Source: Hyphomicrobiales bacterium
Lineage (GTDB): Bacteria > Pseudomonadota > Alphaproteobacteria > Rhizobiales > Rhizobiaceae
DNA: 64,000 nt
Assembly (NCBI GenBank): GCA_900471605.1
Contig: UCEY01000021.1
Coordinates: 186,199-250,198, forward strand
Direction of reading: 5' to 3'
Below the pieces are notes generated by a model. It had not been told where the DNA came from, did no database searches, and worked only from the letters and a program-made list of their open reading frames with translations. A program made the position numbers and the translations under genes. Below, piece by piece: positions 44,847 to 53,897 of the stretch (its first letter is position 1; the number at the start of each line of letters is the position of its first letter).

Positions 44847-46338
44847 ATGCCAAGCCCTCCCTGGCCGTCGCGCGCGGAAAGAAGATCGCCCGGGCGGGGT
44901 CGAAGTCATAGTCGGCTTCGGAGCTCGGGGCCTCGGCAGCCAGTTGCGCGACGGAATCGATGATGAACTGCACTTTTTCATCCGAAAGCAGGACGCTGAA
45001 GTTCAACCGGGTAAAGCCGGGCTTCCTGATTTCGTCGCCTGCGAGAATAGCCTGCCGCATGTCTTCGGATTGCTGTGCATCGATCGACAACAGCCGATGG
45101 ACATAGGGTCCCGCACAAGCGCAGCCGCCCCGCGCTTGGATGCCGAACCTGTCGCTCAGCATGCGGGTGACGAGTTGCTGATGCACATAGCCGCCCTTGC
45201 CGTTCCTGATGCGGAACGAAAAGATCGGCAGGCGGTCGGGACCGGTCAATCCAAGCAGTTCCAGTTGAGGCACCTGCGTCCACGCGGAAAAAGCTTGCAG
45301 GGTGAGCTCGCGGTTGCGCCTTTCCATCTCCTTCAGGCCGATGGCGTGCTTTACGATAAAGGCGAGAGCGGCGCGGATGTCGCCGACCACGTTGGGCGTG
45401 CCGGCCTCTTCGCGTGCTTCGAGGCTGGTGCTGTAATCATGCGTCTGAGGCGAGACGAACTTCACCGTCCCGCCGCCCGGCCAGGACGGTTTGCTTGTCG
45501 CCAGGCCTTCGCGCCGCACGATCAGGATGCCGGACGCGCCGGGACCGCCGATGAACTTGTGCGGCGAGACGACGATGGCGTCGATTGCCGCGGCAGGGCC
45601 GGGCGACATCGAGATCGGCACATAGGGCCCGGCGCCGGCATAGTCCCAGATCATTCGCGCCCCCGCGGCCTTGACCATCCTGGTGATGGCGGCGACGTCG
45701 CAGGTAATTCCCGTGATGTTCGATGCCGCCGAGAATGTGCATATCGTCAGGTCCGGCGCCGCATCCTCGAGTGCCTTCTGGAGATGGAGCAGGTCCGGCC
45801 CGCCCGACGGGCTCTCGGCCAACTCTATGATCTCTGCTCCGCTTTCGCGCCAAGGCAGGATGTTGGAATGATGTTCGTAAGGACCGATGATGATGCGGAC
45901 GGCTTTCCCTGCCACAACCGCTTCCGTGACGCCGAACAGCTTGACAAGACGGTTCAACCCGGACGTCGCACCCGACCCGGTGAAGATGACCGCGTGGTCT
46001 TCGGTCGCACCGCAAAACTCGGCAACCAGCGCACGCGCCTCCCGCCGCATCCGGGTCATGAAGCCACCGCAATGGGACGCTTCCGTGTGGCTGTTGGCGT
46101 AGTAAGGCAGGACTTCATCCAGAACGAAGTTCTCAATGGTGCGAAGTGCCCTGCCGGAGGCGACATAATCTGCGTAAACGAGGTTCCTGAGCCCGTAGGG
46201 GCCTTCGATCTGCGCCGTCGCGCCAACGAGGTCATCCCGGAGATTGGCGATCAGATCGCCACGGTTCAGGGCGAGACGAAATCGGGCGAGCGGCGTGAGG
46301 GCCTGATTCAGGTCGTGACGAATGGCTTGCACGGTCAT
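44833..46338 (-). CDS. Class V aminotransferase-fold PLP enzyme, cysteine-desulfurase-like
   Basis: This 501-residue fold-type I PLP enzyme of class V has LVYADYVASGR (about 53-63), the HHSN motif (H156/H157), the PLP lysine K261 in SPHKFIGGPGASG and a possible active-site cysteine C406/C408 in ARGGCACAG, the region where SufS-like desulfurases have their catalytic cysteine. Unlike SufS/NifS it is long and is not near Fe-S assembly genes. A role in desulfuration of cysteine or related sulfur amino acids is likely but not proven. It overlaps the MBL gene by 14 bases and is divergent from an Lrp regulator. Confidence 0.85.
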   Translation of the reverse strand: MTVQAIRHDLNQALTPLARFRLALNRGDLIANLRDDLVGATAQIEGPYGLRNLVYADYVASGRALRTIENFVLDEVLPYYANSHTEASHCGGFMTRMRREARALVAEFCGATEDHAVIFTGSGATSGLNRLVKLFGVTEAVVAGKAVRIIIGPYEHHSNILPWRESGAEIIELAESPSGGPDLLHLQKALEDAAPDLTICTFSAASNITGITCDVAAITRMVKAAGARMIWDYAGAGPYVPISMSPGPAAAIDAIVVSPHKFIGGPGASGILIVRREGLATSKPSWPGGGTVKFVSPQTHDYSTSLEAREEAGTPNVVGDIRAALAFIVKHAIGLKEMERRNRELTLQAFSAWTQVPQLELLGLTGPDRLPIFSFRIRNGKGGYVHQQLVTRMLSDRFGIQARGGCACAGPYVHRLLSIDAQQSEDMRQAILAGDEIRKPGFTRLNFSVLLSDEKVQFIIDSVAQLAAEAPSSEADYDFDPARAIFFPRATAREGLAYAQT

Positions 46339-46431
46339 CTCTGGCGTCCTCTCCGGCGTGAATGTTGACAGCGATTATATTCTCCTCCAAGGTCGGAAAA
46401 TTCACCTATTTTATGCCGAAATTCCTGCAGA

Positions 46432-46923
46432 ATGGGTCAAATGATCGGATCAACCAGCAAGATCGACGCCTTTGATCTAAAAATCCTGACGGCGCTACAG
46501 AACGATTCAACCCTGTCGCAACGCGATCTCGCGGAAAGGGTCGGGCTTTCTCAAAATGCCTGCTGGCGGCGGCTTCAGCGCCTTTATGCGATCGGGATGA
46601 TCCGTGGATCCCATAGCGACATAGATCTCAGCGCGCTCGGATTGGACCTCACCGTCTTTGTCATGATCCGCACCCGTCATCATTCGAAGGAATGGATCGA
46701 CAGCTTCCGCGATCACGTCGAGCGCCTTCCCGAAGTCATTGATTTCTATCGTATCGGCGGGGATTGGGACTATCTGATAAAGGTGGTCACCAGAGGCATG
46801 TCCGGCTATGACGCCTTCTACCAGAAGCTCATCACCAATTTCGATCTCGCAACGGTGACGGGCTTCTTTTCGATGGAAGCGATCATCAACAATCGCGCGG
46901 TGGATCTGAACCGCCTTCGCTGA
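46432..46923 (+). CDS. Lrp/AsnC-family transcriptional regulator
   Basis: This 163-residue regulator has the Lrp winged helix (FDLKILTALQNDSTLSQRDLAERVGLSQNACWRRLQRLYAIGMIRG, about 14-58) and a RAM effector domain (LDLTVFVMIRTRHHSKEWIDSFRDHVERLPEVIDFYRIGGDWDYLIKVVTRGMSGYDAFYQKLI). It probably senses an amino acid, such as cysteine, and controls the divergent sulfur-type genes. It starts at ATG 46432 or 46441; the ribosome site is weak. Confidence 0.9.
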   Translation: MGQMIGSTSKIDAFDLKILTALQNDSTLSQRDLAERVGLSQNACWRRLQRLYAIGMIRGSHSDIDLSALGLDLTVFVMIRTRHHSKEWIDSFRDHVERLPEVIDFYRIGGDWDYLIKVVTRGMSGYDAFYQKLITNFDLATVTGFFSMEAIINNRAVDLNRLR

Positions 46924-47276
46924 ACGGACCCGGGGTCGAGCCGCCTAAACATCCTCTCATTCACTGGGGCGACGCAAGAGCGCTCCGGTCCATCGCCTGC
47001 TGTTTTAGCGACTCCGAAATGCACCCAAAAATGGTTAGGAACGGCCAAGGACAATACCCAGCAGGATATGCTTTAAAGCTTTCGAGGCATCTCCTGTTGC
47101 CTCCCGTCAACAGACATAGAACCCTCGCACTACCCCGCGGGGGTTCTCCTTGTCAGTCTTGAACGCGCCGCATTTTCCGCATAGACAACCACCGTCTGCA
47201 GCACCAACAGGATGGTGGACCATGGATTCCAGCCGAAACGCAACGCCGCTTTGCCTTGCCATTCGGGAATCCCTCC
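46924..47276. other. Intergenic region, no gene seen
   Basis: About 350 bases after the Lrp gene hold no recognisable protein frame. An imperfect hairpin at 47119-47146 (GAACCC...GGGTTC, with CCCCGCGGGG inside) might be a terminator, and promoter sequence for the ABC-F gene should lie near 47160-47260. Confidence 0.45.
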
Positions 47277-48860
47277 ATGCCTTCCATTACGCTTGCAAAT
47301 CTCTCCTGGTCCACGCCTGACGGCCGGCCGCTTTTTTCCAATCTCAACCTTGGCTTCGGGCCTGAACGCACAGGCCTTGTCGGTCGCAACGGCGTCGGCA
47401 AGACGACGCTGCTGAGGCTGATCGCTGGCGATTTTTTGCCGTCATCCGGCTCTATCTCGGTCTCCGGCAGCCTCGAAGTGCTGCGTCAGGATGTGCAGGT
47501 GACACCGCATGCGACGATCGCCGACCTTTTTGGTGCGCGCGATGCCTTGGCGGTTCTAGCCCGCGCGGAAGCGGGCGAGGCGTCCGGCGACGAACTGGCT
47601 GGCATCGACTGGACGCTGGAGGCGCGGATGGCCGAAGCGCTTGCGCGGGTCGGGCTCGATCTGGACGCGAGAACGCCGCTCGAAACGCTGTCAGGCGGCC
47701 AGCGCACCCGTGCGGGGCTGGCGGCGCTGATCTTCGCCGAGGCGGATTTCCTGATCCTAGACGAACCCACCAACAATCTCGATCGCGACGGAAGACGAGC
47801 GGTGATCGATCTTGTGGCCGGCTGGCGGGGCGGGGCGATCATCGTCAGCCACGATCGGGAGCTGCTGGAAACCGTCGATGCAATCGTCGAGCTGACCTCG
47901 CTCGGTGCGACCCGTTATGGCGGCAACTGGAGCGGCTACCGGGAGCGCAAGGCGCTTGAACTGGCCGCCGTCGAACGTGATCTGGCCGACGCTGAAAAAC
48001 GGATGGCGGAGGTCAACCGCACCGCGCAGGAAATGACCGAGCGCAAGGCACGCAAGGACAGGGTCGGCAGGAAGAAGGCGGCGAAAGGCGACATGCCGCG
48101 CATCGTCGCCGGCGGCATGAAGCGGCGGGCGGAAAATACGAGCGGGAACAACGCCCGGTTGGCTGAGCGGCTGGGGACCCAGGCTGGCGAGGACCTTTCC
48201 CTGGCGCGTGAAAGGATCGAGATCCTGCAGCCGTTATCGGTGGCGCTGCCGCCGACCGGCCTGCCGGCGAGCCGGATCGTGGTCAGGATCGATGATGTTA
48301 CAGCCGGCTACCAGGCCGGATCGCCGATCCTGCGCGATATCTCCTTCGAGATCACCGGGCCGGAACGGATAGCCGTCACCGGTCCGAACGGTTCGGGAAA
48401 GACGACGCTCCTGTCGCTGGTCTCAGGCAGCTTGTTGCCGCTTTCGGGTACGGTGCGGGTGCCGGTCAAATCAGCCATGCTCGACCAGCGGGTGAGCCTG
48501 CTCGACGCTGCGCTTTCCATCCACGACAATTTCCGGCGCCTCAATCCGCAAGCAGACGAAAATGCCTGCCGTGCGGCGCTTGCCCGCTTCATGTTCCGTG
48601 CCGATGCCGCCCTTCAGGTGGTTGGCACCCTGTCGGGCGGGCAGATGCTCAGGGCAGGACTTGCCTGCGTGCTCGGCGGACCCGAACCACCGCCGCTGCT
48701 CATCCTCGACGAGCCGACCAACCATCTTGATATTGATTCCGTAGCCGCGGTCGAGGCCGGATTGCGCGCCTATGACGGCGCGCTTCTCGTAGTCAGCCAT
48801 GACGAGGTGTTCTTGGACGCGATCGGTATCACCCGTCGGCTGGACCTCGGTTTCGCATAG
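47277..48860 (+). CDS. ABC-F family ATPase (ribosome-associated, Uup/YheS-like group)
   Basis: This 527-residue soluble protein has two ABC domains and no membrane segment. Domain 1: Walker A GRNGVGKTT (about 37), LSGGQRTRAGLA and FLILDEPTNNLDRDGR. Domain 2: GPNGSGKTT, LSGGQMLRAGLA and LLILDEPTNHLDIDS. The linker (about 210-330) is charged and helical (RDLADAEKRMAEVNRTAQEMTERKARKDR...), the P-site tRNA interaction motif of ABC-F proteins. These act on the translating ribosome, sometimes giving antibiotic protection. ATG 47277 is chosen over 47256 because the family starts at PSITLANLS. Confidence 0.92.
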   Translation: MPSITLANLSWSTPDGRPLFSNLNLGFGPERTGLVGRNGVGKTTLLRLIAGDFLPSSGSISVSGSLEVLRQDVQVTPHATIADLFGARDALAVLARAEAGEASGDELAGIDWTLEARMAEALARVGLDLDARTPLETLSGGQRTRAGLAALIFAEADFLILDEPTNNLDRDGRRAVIDLVAGWRGGAIIVSHDRELLETVDAIVELTSLGATRYGGNWSGYRERKALELAAVERDLADAEKRMAEVNRTAQEMTERKARKDRVGRKKAAKGDMPRIVAGGMKRRAENTSGNNARLAERLGTQAGEDLSLARERIEILQPLSVALPPTGLPASRIVVRIDDVTAGYQAGSPILRDISFEITGPERIAVTGPNGSGKTTLLSLVSGSLLPLSGTVRVPVKSAMLDQRVSLLDAALSIHDNFRRLNPQADENACRAALARFMFRADAALQVVGTLSGGQMLRAGLACVLGGPEPPPLLILDEPTNHLDIDSVAAVEAGLRAYDGALLVVSHDEVFLDAIGITRRLDLGFA

Positions 48861-48866
48861 CCTGTC

Positions 48867-49424
48867 TCAGGCGGCTTGCGAAGCCGTGAGATTTGCGGTC
48901 GTTACAAGCTCTACGCCGGCTTCAGCGAACTGCGCATTGTAACGCTGGATGATCGCGTCGGCCGGCTCACCGGGCTGATCGAGCGTGCTGTGCGCGTCGG
49001 AAACAACCGTCACCTTCAGCCCGGCGGAGATCGCGCCCTGGACCGTGCCGGCAATGCAGAAATCGGTCTGGGCGCCGAGGATTACCACTGCCGGTGCGCC
49101 TTGGCTCTCGACCCATGCACCGAGTTCCGGATTGCTGAAGGAATCCCGGACGGTCTTCGAGAAGGTGGGCTCGTCGCCCCGCTGGCCGAGCGCAGGCCAG
49201 ACGGGCCAGCCCGGCTCCCCGGGGGCCAAGGGATCTCCCTTCGGCCCGTCGTGGCGCACGAAGGCGATCTTGCGGCCGTCGCGCCGCGCCCAATCGATCA
49301 CTTTCCGGGCCCGATCAGCGAGCAGACCTGCCTCATGGAGGGGCGGCTCGACACGGCCGTCGAACATGTTGGTTTGCAGATCGACAATGATGACCGGTGC
49401 TTTTTCCGCGGATGGATGTGGCAT
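48867..49424 (-). CDS. Isochorismatase-family cysteine hydrolase
   Basis: This 185-residue alpha/beta-fold hydrolase begins PVIIVDLQTNMFDG with the catalytic aspartate; the general-acid lysine lies in TFSKTVRDSF and the nucleophilic cysteine in ILGAQTDFCIAGTVQGA. Family members hydrolyse amides such as N-carbamoyl compounds or act on isochorismate; the substrate here is unknown. ATG 49424 follows GGAGG with seven-base spacing. It is convergent with the ABC-F gene, with only six bases between stops. Confidence 0.87.
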   Translation of the reverse strand: MPHPSAEKAPVIIVDLQTNMFDGRVEPPLHEAGLLADRARKVIDWARRDGRKIAFVRHDGPKGDPLAPGEPGWPVWPALGQRGDEPTFSKTVRDSFSNPELGAWVESQGAPAVVILGAQTDFCIAGTVQGAISAGLKVTVVSDAHSTLDQPGEPADAIIQRYNAQFAEAGVELVTTANLTASQAA

Positions 49425-49672
49425 GGCGTGACCTCCATTGAAGACGGGGACTTGCCGAGTTTCACTTCGAACGGCGACGGGGATCCGCACGCTTGCGCAA
49501 GATCCACGATGGCATACTCAATCCTGTCAGCGCGGAAAAGGCAATTCAAAGCCTCCGGTGCCGGTCACGATCCGGCTAGAGCTCAGGAAACCGGAAAAGG
49601 GATCGCATCGTTGAACGGGAGAGCCGACGGGTTCCGGCGCACGCAGCCTTGCTTCGCTGCTCTCGAAAAGTG

Positions 49673-49692
49673 CGGCGGCGCGATCGCCGCCG
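49673..49692 (-). terminator. Hairpin terminator of the small secreted-protein gene
   Basis: An 8-bp GC stem (CGGCGGCG/CGCCGCCG) with a CGAT loop lies just after the stop of the gene at 49716 on the minus strand, followed there by CACTTTTC. It may also stop plus-strand reading from the other side. Confidence 0.55.
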
Positions 49693-49715
49693 TCCTCTCG
49701 CAGGCAATCTGCCGT

Positions 49716-49946
49716 TCAGCGGCAGACGCGGGTGGTCTTGACGACGACCCGGCCGTGGTAACGGGTCTTCACCTTCTTGACCATGCAGTCGTGGCGAGGA
49801 CGATACGGGCGGTACACTTCGCGCACGGTATGACGCGGAGCGATCCTCTCATGGGTGGTGACGGTGACGCTGGCGGCGTTGGACGGGCCGGCGACGGTCA
49901 GAATGGACGAAATGGCCAGAGCCGATGCGATAAGCAGGTTCTTCAT
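49716..49946 (-). CDS. Small secreted basic protein, unknown function
   Basis: This 76-residue protein has a signal peptide (MKNLLIASALAISSILTVAGPSNAA). The mature part is about 50 residues, rich in Arg, Thr, Val, His and Tyr (VREVYRPYRPRHDCMVKKVKTRYHGRVVVKTTRVC), with two cysteines that could form one disulphide. ATG 49946 follows GAGGAA. No family is recognised; such short exported basic proteins are common in Rhizobiaceae. Confidence 0.65.
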   Translation of the reverse strand: MKNLLIASALAISSILTVAGPSNAASVTVTTHERIAPRHTVREVYRPYRPRHDCMVKKVKTRYHGRVVVKTTRVCR

Positions 49947-50100
49947 GGGGTGATTCCTCAATGTTTTGCGAGGCATGAACGCAGATCGAGGATCTGGGTT
50001 CCCGCAAGCTGTTGGGACTGTAGTCCTATGTCCCGACCTTTCAATCGGACGTTTTTCCCATTCGGGGCACAACCCGATGGCGCGACAGGAGGAAAAGCTC

Positions 50101-50883
50101 CTACCTCAGCAACCCCTGGCCGCCGTCTACATAGATCGGCGTGCCGGTGACATGGCGAGACCGCTCGGAGGCGAGGAAGGCGATCACTTCGGCCACGTCC
50201 TCGCTTTTGCCTGGCCTGCCGTCGCTGATCGGCACCTGGCCTTCCGGCCATTCCACGGGGATCGCAGTTTCCTCCTCATGGCGGAGATTGGTGTTTTCGC
50301 CGATATTGGTCTCGATCTCGCCGGGACAGACGGCGTTGACGCGGATGTGGTGCTTGCCGAGCTCCAGCGCCAGCTGCTGGACCATCGCCACCTGCGCGGC
50401 CTTGGTGGCGGTATAGGCGGTGGCGCCGGGTGTCGTGAAGGTGCGGTTGCCGTTGATCGAGGAGACGACGACGATCGAGCCAGCGCCCTGCACCTTCAGA
50501 TGCGGCACGGTGAGGTGAAGCGTCAGATAGGTGCCGCGCAGATTGACGGCGATCGTCTTGTCGAATTCTTCCGGTTTCAGGTCGTCGATCGGCGCCCAGA
50601 CGCCGTTGATCCCGGCATTGGCGACGACGATATCGAGCCGCCCGAATTTTTCCGCGAGCCTATCGATCGCCGCACGCATCTGGCTTTCATGCGAAACGTC
50701 GGCCTCGAGGGGCAAGGCTTCTCCGCCCGCGACCGCTATTTCCCGAACCGTAGCGTCTATTTCGCTCTTCGTGCGACCCAGCACGCCCACCTTGGCGCCT
50801 TTGCCTGCGAGCTTCAGTGCCACGGCCTTGCCGATGCCCGAGCCTGCCCCGGTTACCAAAGCTACCTGAGATTTGAATTCCAT
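50101..50883 (-). CDS. SDR-family NAD(P)-dependent oxidoreductase
   Basis: This 260-residue short-chain dehydrogenase has the cofactor motif TGAGSGIGK (about 13-21), NAGI in VANAGINGVW, catalytic serine in SSINGN and the YxxxK pair in AYTATKAAQVA. GRT after the second strand hints at NADP(H) preference. It oxidises or reduces an unidentified alcohol/ketone. ATG 50883 follows AGGATGGG. Confidence 0.88.
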   Translation of the reverse strand: MEFKSQVALVTGAGSGIGKAVALKLAGKGAKVGVLGRTKSEIDATVREIAVAGGEALPLEADVSHESQMRAAIDRLAEKFGRLDIVVANAGINGVWAPIDDLKPEEFDKTIAVNLRGTYLTLHLTVPHLKVQGAGSIVVVSSINGNRTFTTPGATAYTATKAAQVAMVQQLALELGKHHIRVNAVCPGEIETNIGENTNLRHEEETAIPVEWPEGQVPISDGRPGKSEDVAEVIAFLASERSRHVTGTPIYVDGGQGLLR

Positions 50884-50979
50884 GAGCCCATCCTGTCGCC
50901 GGATCGCGGCATCTGCCACGCGACAGCGAACGGCAAGGCACGGCCCAAGGTTCCGCCCGATCAGGCGGGCTCGGATCTC

Positions 50980-51399
50980 TCAGGCCGGATATTGCTCATT
51001 GAGGATGCGCAGGCCTTCGGCGAATTTCGAGCCGTCACCGCCCATCTGGCGCATCTGGGCAAGATTGTCGGTGAGGTCGGCGCGCTTCACCGGCCGGGCG
51101 AGCGGGTTTTCGATCGAGCGGCGGACGAAGGCGAAATACTCCTCGCCGTCGCGTTTGCTCATCGCGTCGACGGCATCGACCACCGCTTCGGAAAAACCTT
51201 CCCCGCGCAGCCGGTCGAAAGTCCAGCCGGGGCCTTTCTCGACCACGTCATGCAGCCAGGCAACCTGTTTTTCGTCCTCGCCGGCGACGTTGTCAGCCAC
51301 GCGCCGGACGTGGTCGAGGAACGGCCCGCCGGTTTTCGACGACTGGCCCCGATGGGCCTCCGTCGCGATAGCGATCGCCTTTTCGATGAGTTCCGACAT
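50980..51399 (-). CDS. HD-domain phosphohydrolase-like protein
   Basis: This 139-residue protein has an HD-type fold similar to small (p)ppGpp-hydrolase / YfbR-like proteins: H16 in ATEAHRGQ, PFLDHVRRVA and the HD pair in AWLHDVVEKG, and the late KRADLTDNLAQM. These positions match metal ligands of HD phosphohydrolases. Substrate unknown. It is a compact, single-domain version without a synthetase part. Confidence 0.75.
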   Translation of the reverse strand: MSELIEKAIAIATEAHRGQSSKTGGPFLDHVRRVADNVAGEDEKQVAWLHDVVEKGPGWTFDRLRGEGFSEAVVDAVDAMSKRDGEEYFAFVRRSIENPLARPVKRADLTDNLAQMRQMGGDGSKFAEGLRILNEQYPA

Positions 51400-51458
51400 C
51401 GTTATGTCTCCCGTCAGTTCGGCGGCACTCTATAGGGTCGGCACGCGACGGCAATGCG

Positions 51459-51833
51459 TCAATTTCGGTCCTCCTCGAACTGCGGCACGGGAAGCGGGTT
51501 CAGCCAGTTCTCCCGCCGTTTCACCCAGAGTTCGTAGATCGGTTCGAGGTCGCTCGGCGCCATGTCGAGGGAGCCGATCCGGATCTCGATCTCGTCTCCT
51601 TCGCTTTCGTTGAAGATGCGGGAACCGCATTCGGGGCAGAAGCCGCGACCCTGGAAATATTTGACCTCGCCCGTGCTTTCGAACGCATGCCGGGGCCAGA
51701 TGCCGAAGGTGACGAAGCTGGAGCCGCTTTCCTTGCGGCAATCGGCACAATGGCAGAGCCCGATCCTGACCGGCGCATCCTTTACCGAATACTGCACCTT
51801 GCCGCAGAGGCAGCTTCCGGAACGGATGATCAT
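51459..51833 (-). CDS. GFA family zinc protein (glutathione-dependent formaldehyde-activating-like)
   Basis: This 124-residue protein has the GFA/CENP-V zinc pattern: GSCLCGKVQYSV at residues 6-17, LCHCADCRKESGSSF and FCPECGSRIFNE. The cysteines bind two zinc ions. The type member accelerates adduct formation between glutathione and formaldehyde, but the role of most homologues is unknown. ATG 51833 follows GGAGGAG. It stands alone, divergent from the gene at 51992. Confidence 0.88.
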   Translation of the reverse strand: MIIRSGSCLCGKVQYSVKDAPVRIGLCHCADCRKESGSSFVTFGIWPRHAFESTGEVKYFQGRGFCPECGSRIFNESEGDEIEIRIGSLDMAPSDLEPIYELWVKRRENWLNPLPVPQFEEDRN

Positions 51834-51991
51834 GTTCTCTCCTCCTTCTCCTCGCCCGGAAAAGGCAACTAGGGCAGGGGAGGACGAAAGGAAGAGATCA
51901 GGCAGGCTCTGGCGCGGACCGCTCGACAGGCTGGGTGGAACAGAATTGGCGCAACCGGCGTTCGAAGCCAACATCCAGATGGATCATCGCC

Positions 51992-52495
51992 ATGCGCTCA
52001 CGTCCCGCCTTGCTCGCATTCATCGCTCTCGTCTTCCTGCCCGGCCCTGCGTCGGCCGCCGAAGGAGATTTCCTGAAAACGCTCGCCGGCAACTGGAGGG
52101 GCAAGGGCATGGTCCTGACCCGTATCGGGGCCAACCCCATCAATGTCACCTGTGACTTCGCCTCGACGGCCGGACCGGCCTCCCTGTCCATGCAGGGGAC
52201 CTGCCGCGGCCTGCTGGTCATCCGGCGCAGCATAACGGCCGATCTCGAAGCTTCGGGTCGCGGGTACAGCGGCACCTATATCGGCCCGTCGGGCCAGCCA
52301 TCCGTCCTTTCCGGAAGCCGGCGCGGCAACGCGATCAATCTCGGCGTCCGCTGGGCGAGAGTGATCAACGGAGATCGCGTCGCCAACATGACGATCGAGA
52401 AGATCGGCAACGACCGCCTCAGGCTGCAGACGGTCGACAAGGATCTTTCGAGCGGCAAATCCGTGGTGACCAGCCGCATCGATCTCACCCGCTGA
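51992..52495 (+). CDS. Secreted hypothetical protein (beta-rich, lipocalin-like pattern)
   Basis: This 167-residue protein has a signal peptide (MRSRPALLAFIALVFLPGPASAA) and a strand-rich mature part: LAGNWRGKGMVLTRIGANPINVTCDF, LSMQGTCRGLLVIRRS, YSGTYIGPSGQ and NDRLRLQTVDKDLSSG. The GNWRGKG start and repeated strands suggest a small beta-barrel, perhaps related to families that bind small ligands. Two cysteines (in VTCDF and GTCRG) may form a disulphide. ATG 51992 fits the signal; the ribosome site is weak. Confidence 0.62.
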   Translation: MRSRPALLAFIALVFLPGPASAAEGDFLKTLAGNWRGKGMVLTRIGANPINVTCDFASTAGPASLSMQGTCRGLLVIRRSITADLEASGRGYSGTYIGPSGQPSVLSGSRRGNAINLGVRWARVINGDRVANMTIEKIGNDRLRLQTVDKDLSSGKSVVTSRIDLTR

Positions 52496-52520
52496 CTGGC
52501 CTGACACCGGGGGCCAGTCT

Positions 52521-53897
52521 CTACTCCACCTGACCGAGCTTGCCGGGGTTCATGATACCCTTCGGATCCAGCGCCGCCTTGATGGCGTTCATCATGTCGA
52601 CAGCGTCGCCATGTTCGCGGCGAAGGTATTTCAGCTTCGAAATACCGATGCCGTGTTCGCCGCTGAACGTGCCGCCCATGTCGATGGCGCGCTGGTAGAG
52701 GCGCTCGGCAAGCCGCTCGGCTTCTGCAAGTTCCTCCGGAATTTCCGGCTTGATCAGGTAGCCGACATGGAAATTGCCGTCTCCCACATGGCCGATGATC
52801 TTGCCCATCACGAAGGAATTGTCGATGTCCTCCCGAGCGGCGAGCACTGCGTCCGCCAGGCGCGAGATCGGCACGCAGACATCCGTCGTAAACGCCTTGC
52901 AGCCGGGGCGCAGCGTCTGGTTGGCATAGATCGTCTCGTGGCGGGCCTTCCACAACCGTTCGCGGTCTTCGGTGCGGGTCGACCATTGGAAATCGGACCC
53001 GCCAAACTCGTCAGCGATCTCGCGCACCGTGTTCGACTGCTCCTCCACCCAGCGCGGGCTGCCGTGGAATTCGAGGAACAGGGTCGGTGCGAGCTTGAGG
53101 GTGAGGCCCGCATGCCGGTTGGCGGCTTCGACGGCGACCTCGTCGAGGAATTCGATACGGGCGACCGGGATGCCGCTCTGGATGGTGGCGACGACCGCCT
53201 CCACCGCGCCGCGCATCGTCTCGAAGGCACAGACGGCAGATGCGATGGTTTCCGGGATTGGGTGCAGCTTGACGGTGACCTCGGTAATCACGCCGAGCGT
53301 GCCCTCGGCGCCGACGAACAGCTTGGTGAGGTCGTAGCCGGTCGAGGACTTTTTGGTACGGCGGCCGGTGGTGATAATTTTGCCTTGCGGGGTGACGACG
53401 CGCAGCGCCAGCACGTTTTCCCGCATCGTGCCGTAACGCACCGCGGTGGTGCCAGACGCGCGGGTCGAGGCCATCCCGCCGAGAGAGGCGTCAGCCCCGG
53501 GATCGATCGGGAAGAAAAGGCCGGTATCGCGGATATGGGCGTTGAGCTGCTTGCGGGTCACTCCCGCCTGCACCTGCACGTCGAAATCCTCGTGATTGAC
53601 CTGAACGATCTGGTTCATGCGGGTGAGGTCAAGAGAAATGCCGCCCTTGAGCGGGATCGTGTGTCCTTCCATCGACGAGCCGGCGGCGAACGGCGTCACC
53701 GGGATGCCAGCTTCGAAACAGGCCGAAACGACGCGCGCCACCTCGTCCTCGTTCTCCGCATAGACAACGGCATCCGGCAGCCGCGTCGGCTGGCGGGACA
53801 TGTCGTGGCCGTGGTGCTCGCGCACCGCGTCGGTGGTCGAAAGCCGGTCGCCGAAATGCAGCTTCAGCGCGTCGATGGTGGATTGCAGGGAGGTCAT
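52521..53897 (-). CDS. FAD-linked D-2-hydroxyacid dehydrogenase (GlcD/Dld-type)
   Basis: This 458-residue flavoprotein of the FAD_binding_4 / FAD-oxidase_C family has the PCMH FAD-binding region VTPFAAGSSMEGHTIPLKGGISLDLTRMNQIVQ (about 72-105), then PIDPGADASLGGMASTRASGTTAVRYG, and a C-terminal domain with GDGNFHVGYL and SGEHGIGISKLKYL. Relatives oxidise D-lactate, D-2-hydroxyglutarate or glycolate. In an operon with an L-specific-type FMN hydroxyacid oxidase and two TPP enzymes, it may convert the D enantiomer of a common 2-hydroxyacid. It ends the operon; its start overlaps the preceding gene by four bases. Confidence 0.88.
   Translation of the reverse strand: MTSLQSTIDALKLHFGDRLSTTDAVREHHGHDMSRQPTRLPDAVVYAENEDEVARVVSACFEAGIPVTPFAAGSSMEGHTIPLKGGISLDLTRMNQIVQVNHEDFDVQVQAGVTRKQLNAHIRDTGLFFPIDPGADASLGGMASTRASGTTAVRYGTMRENVLALRVVTPQGKIITTGRRTKKSSTGYDLTKLFVGAEGTLGVITEVTVKLHPIPETIASAVCAFETMRGAVEAVVATIQSGIPVARIEFLDEVAVEAANRHAGLTLKLAPTLFLEFHGSPRWVEEQSNTVREIADEFGGSDFQWSTRTEDRERLWKARHETIYANQTLRPGCKAFTTDVCVPISRLADAVLAAREDIDNSFVMGKIIGHVGDGNFHVGYLIKPEIPEELAEAERLAERLYQRAIDMGGTFSGEHGIGISKLKYLRREHGDAVDMMNAIKAALDPKGIMNPGKLGQVE

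Noticed and set aside
47153-47401. Short minus-strand frame before the ABC-F gene
   Set aside because: It overlaps the ABC-F start region and has an Arg/Pro-rich composition typical of antisense frames in GC-rich DNA.
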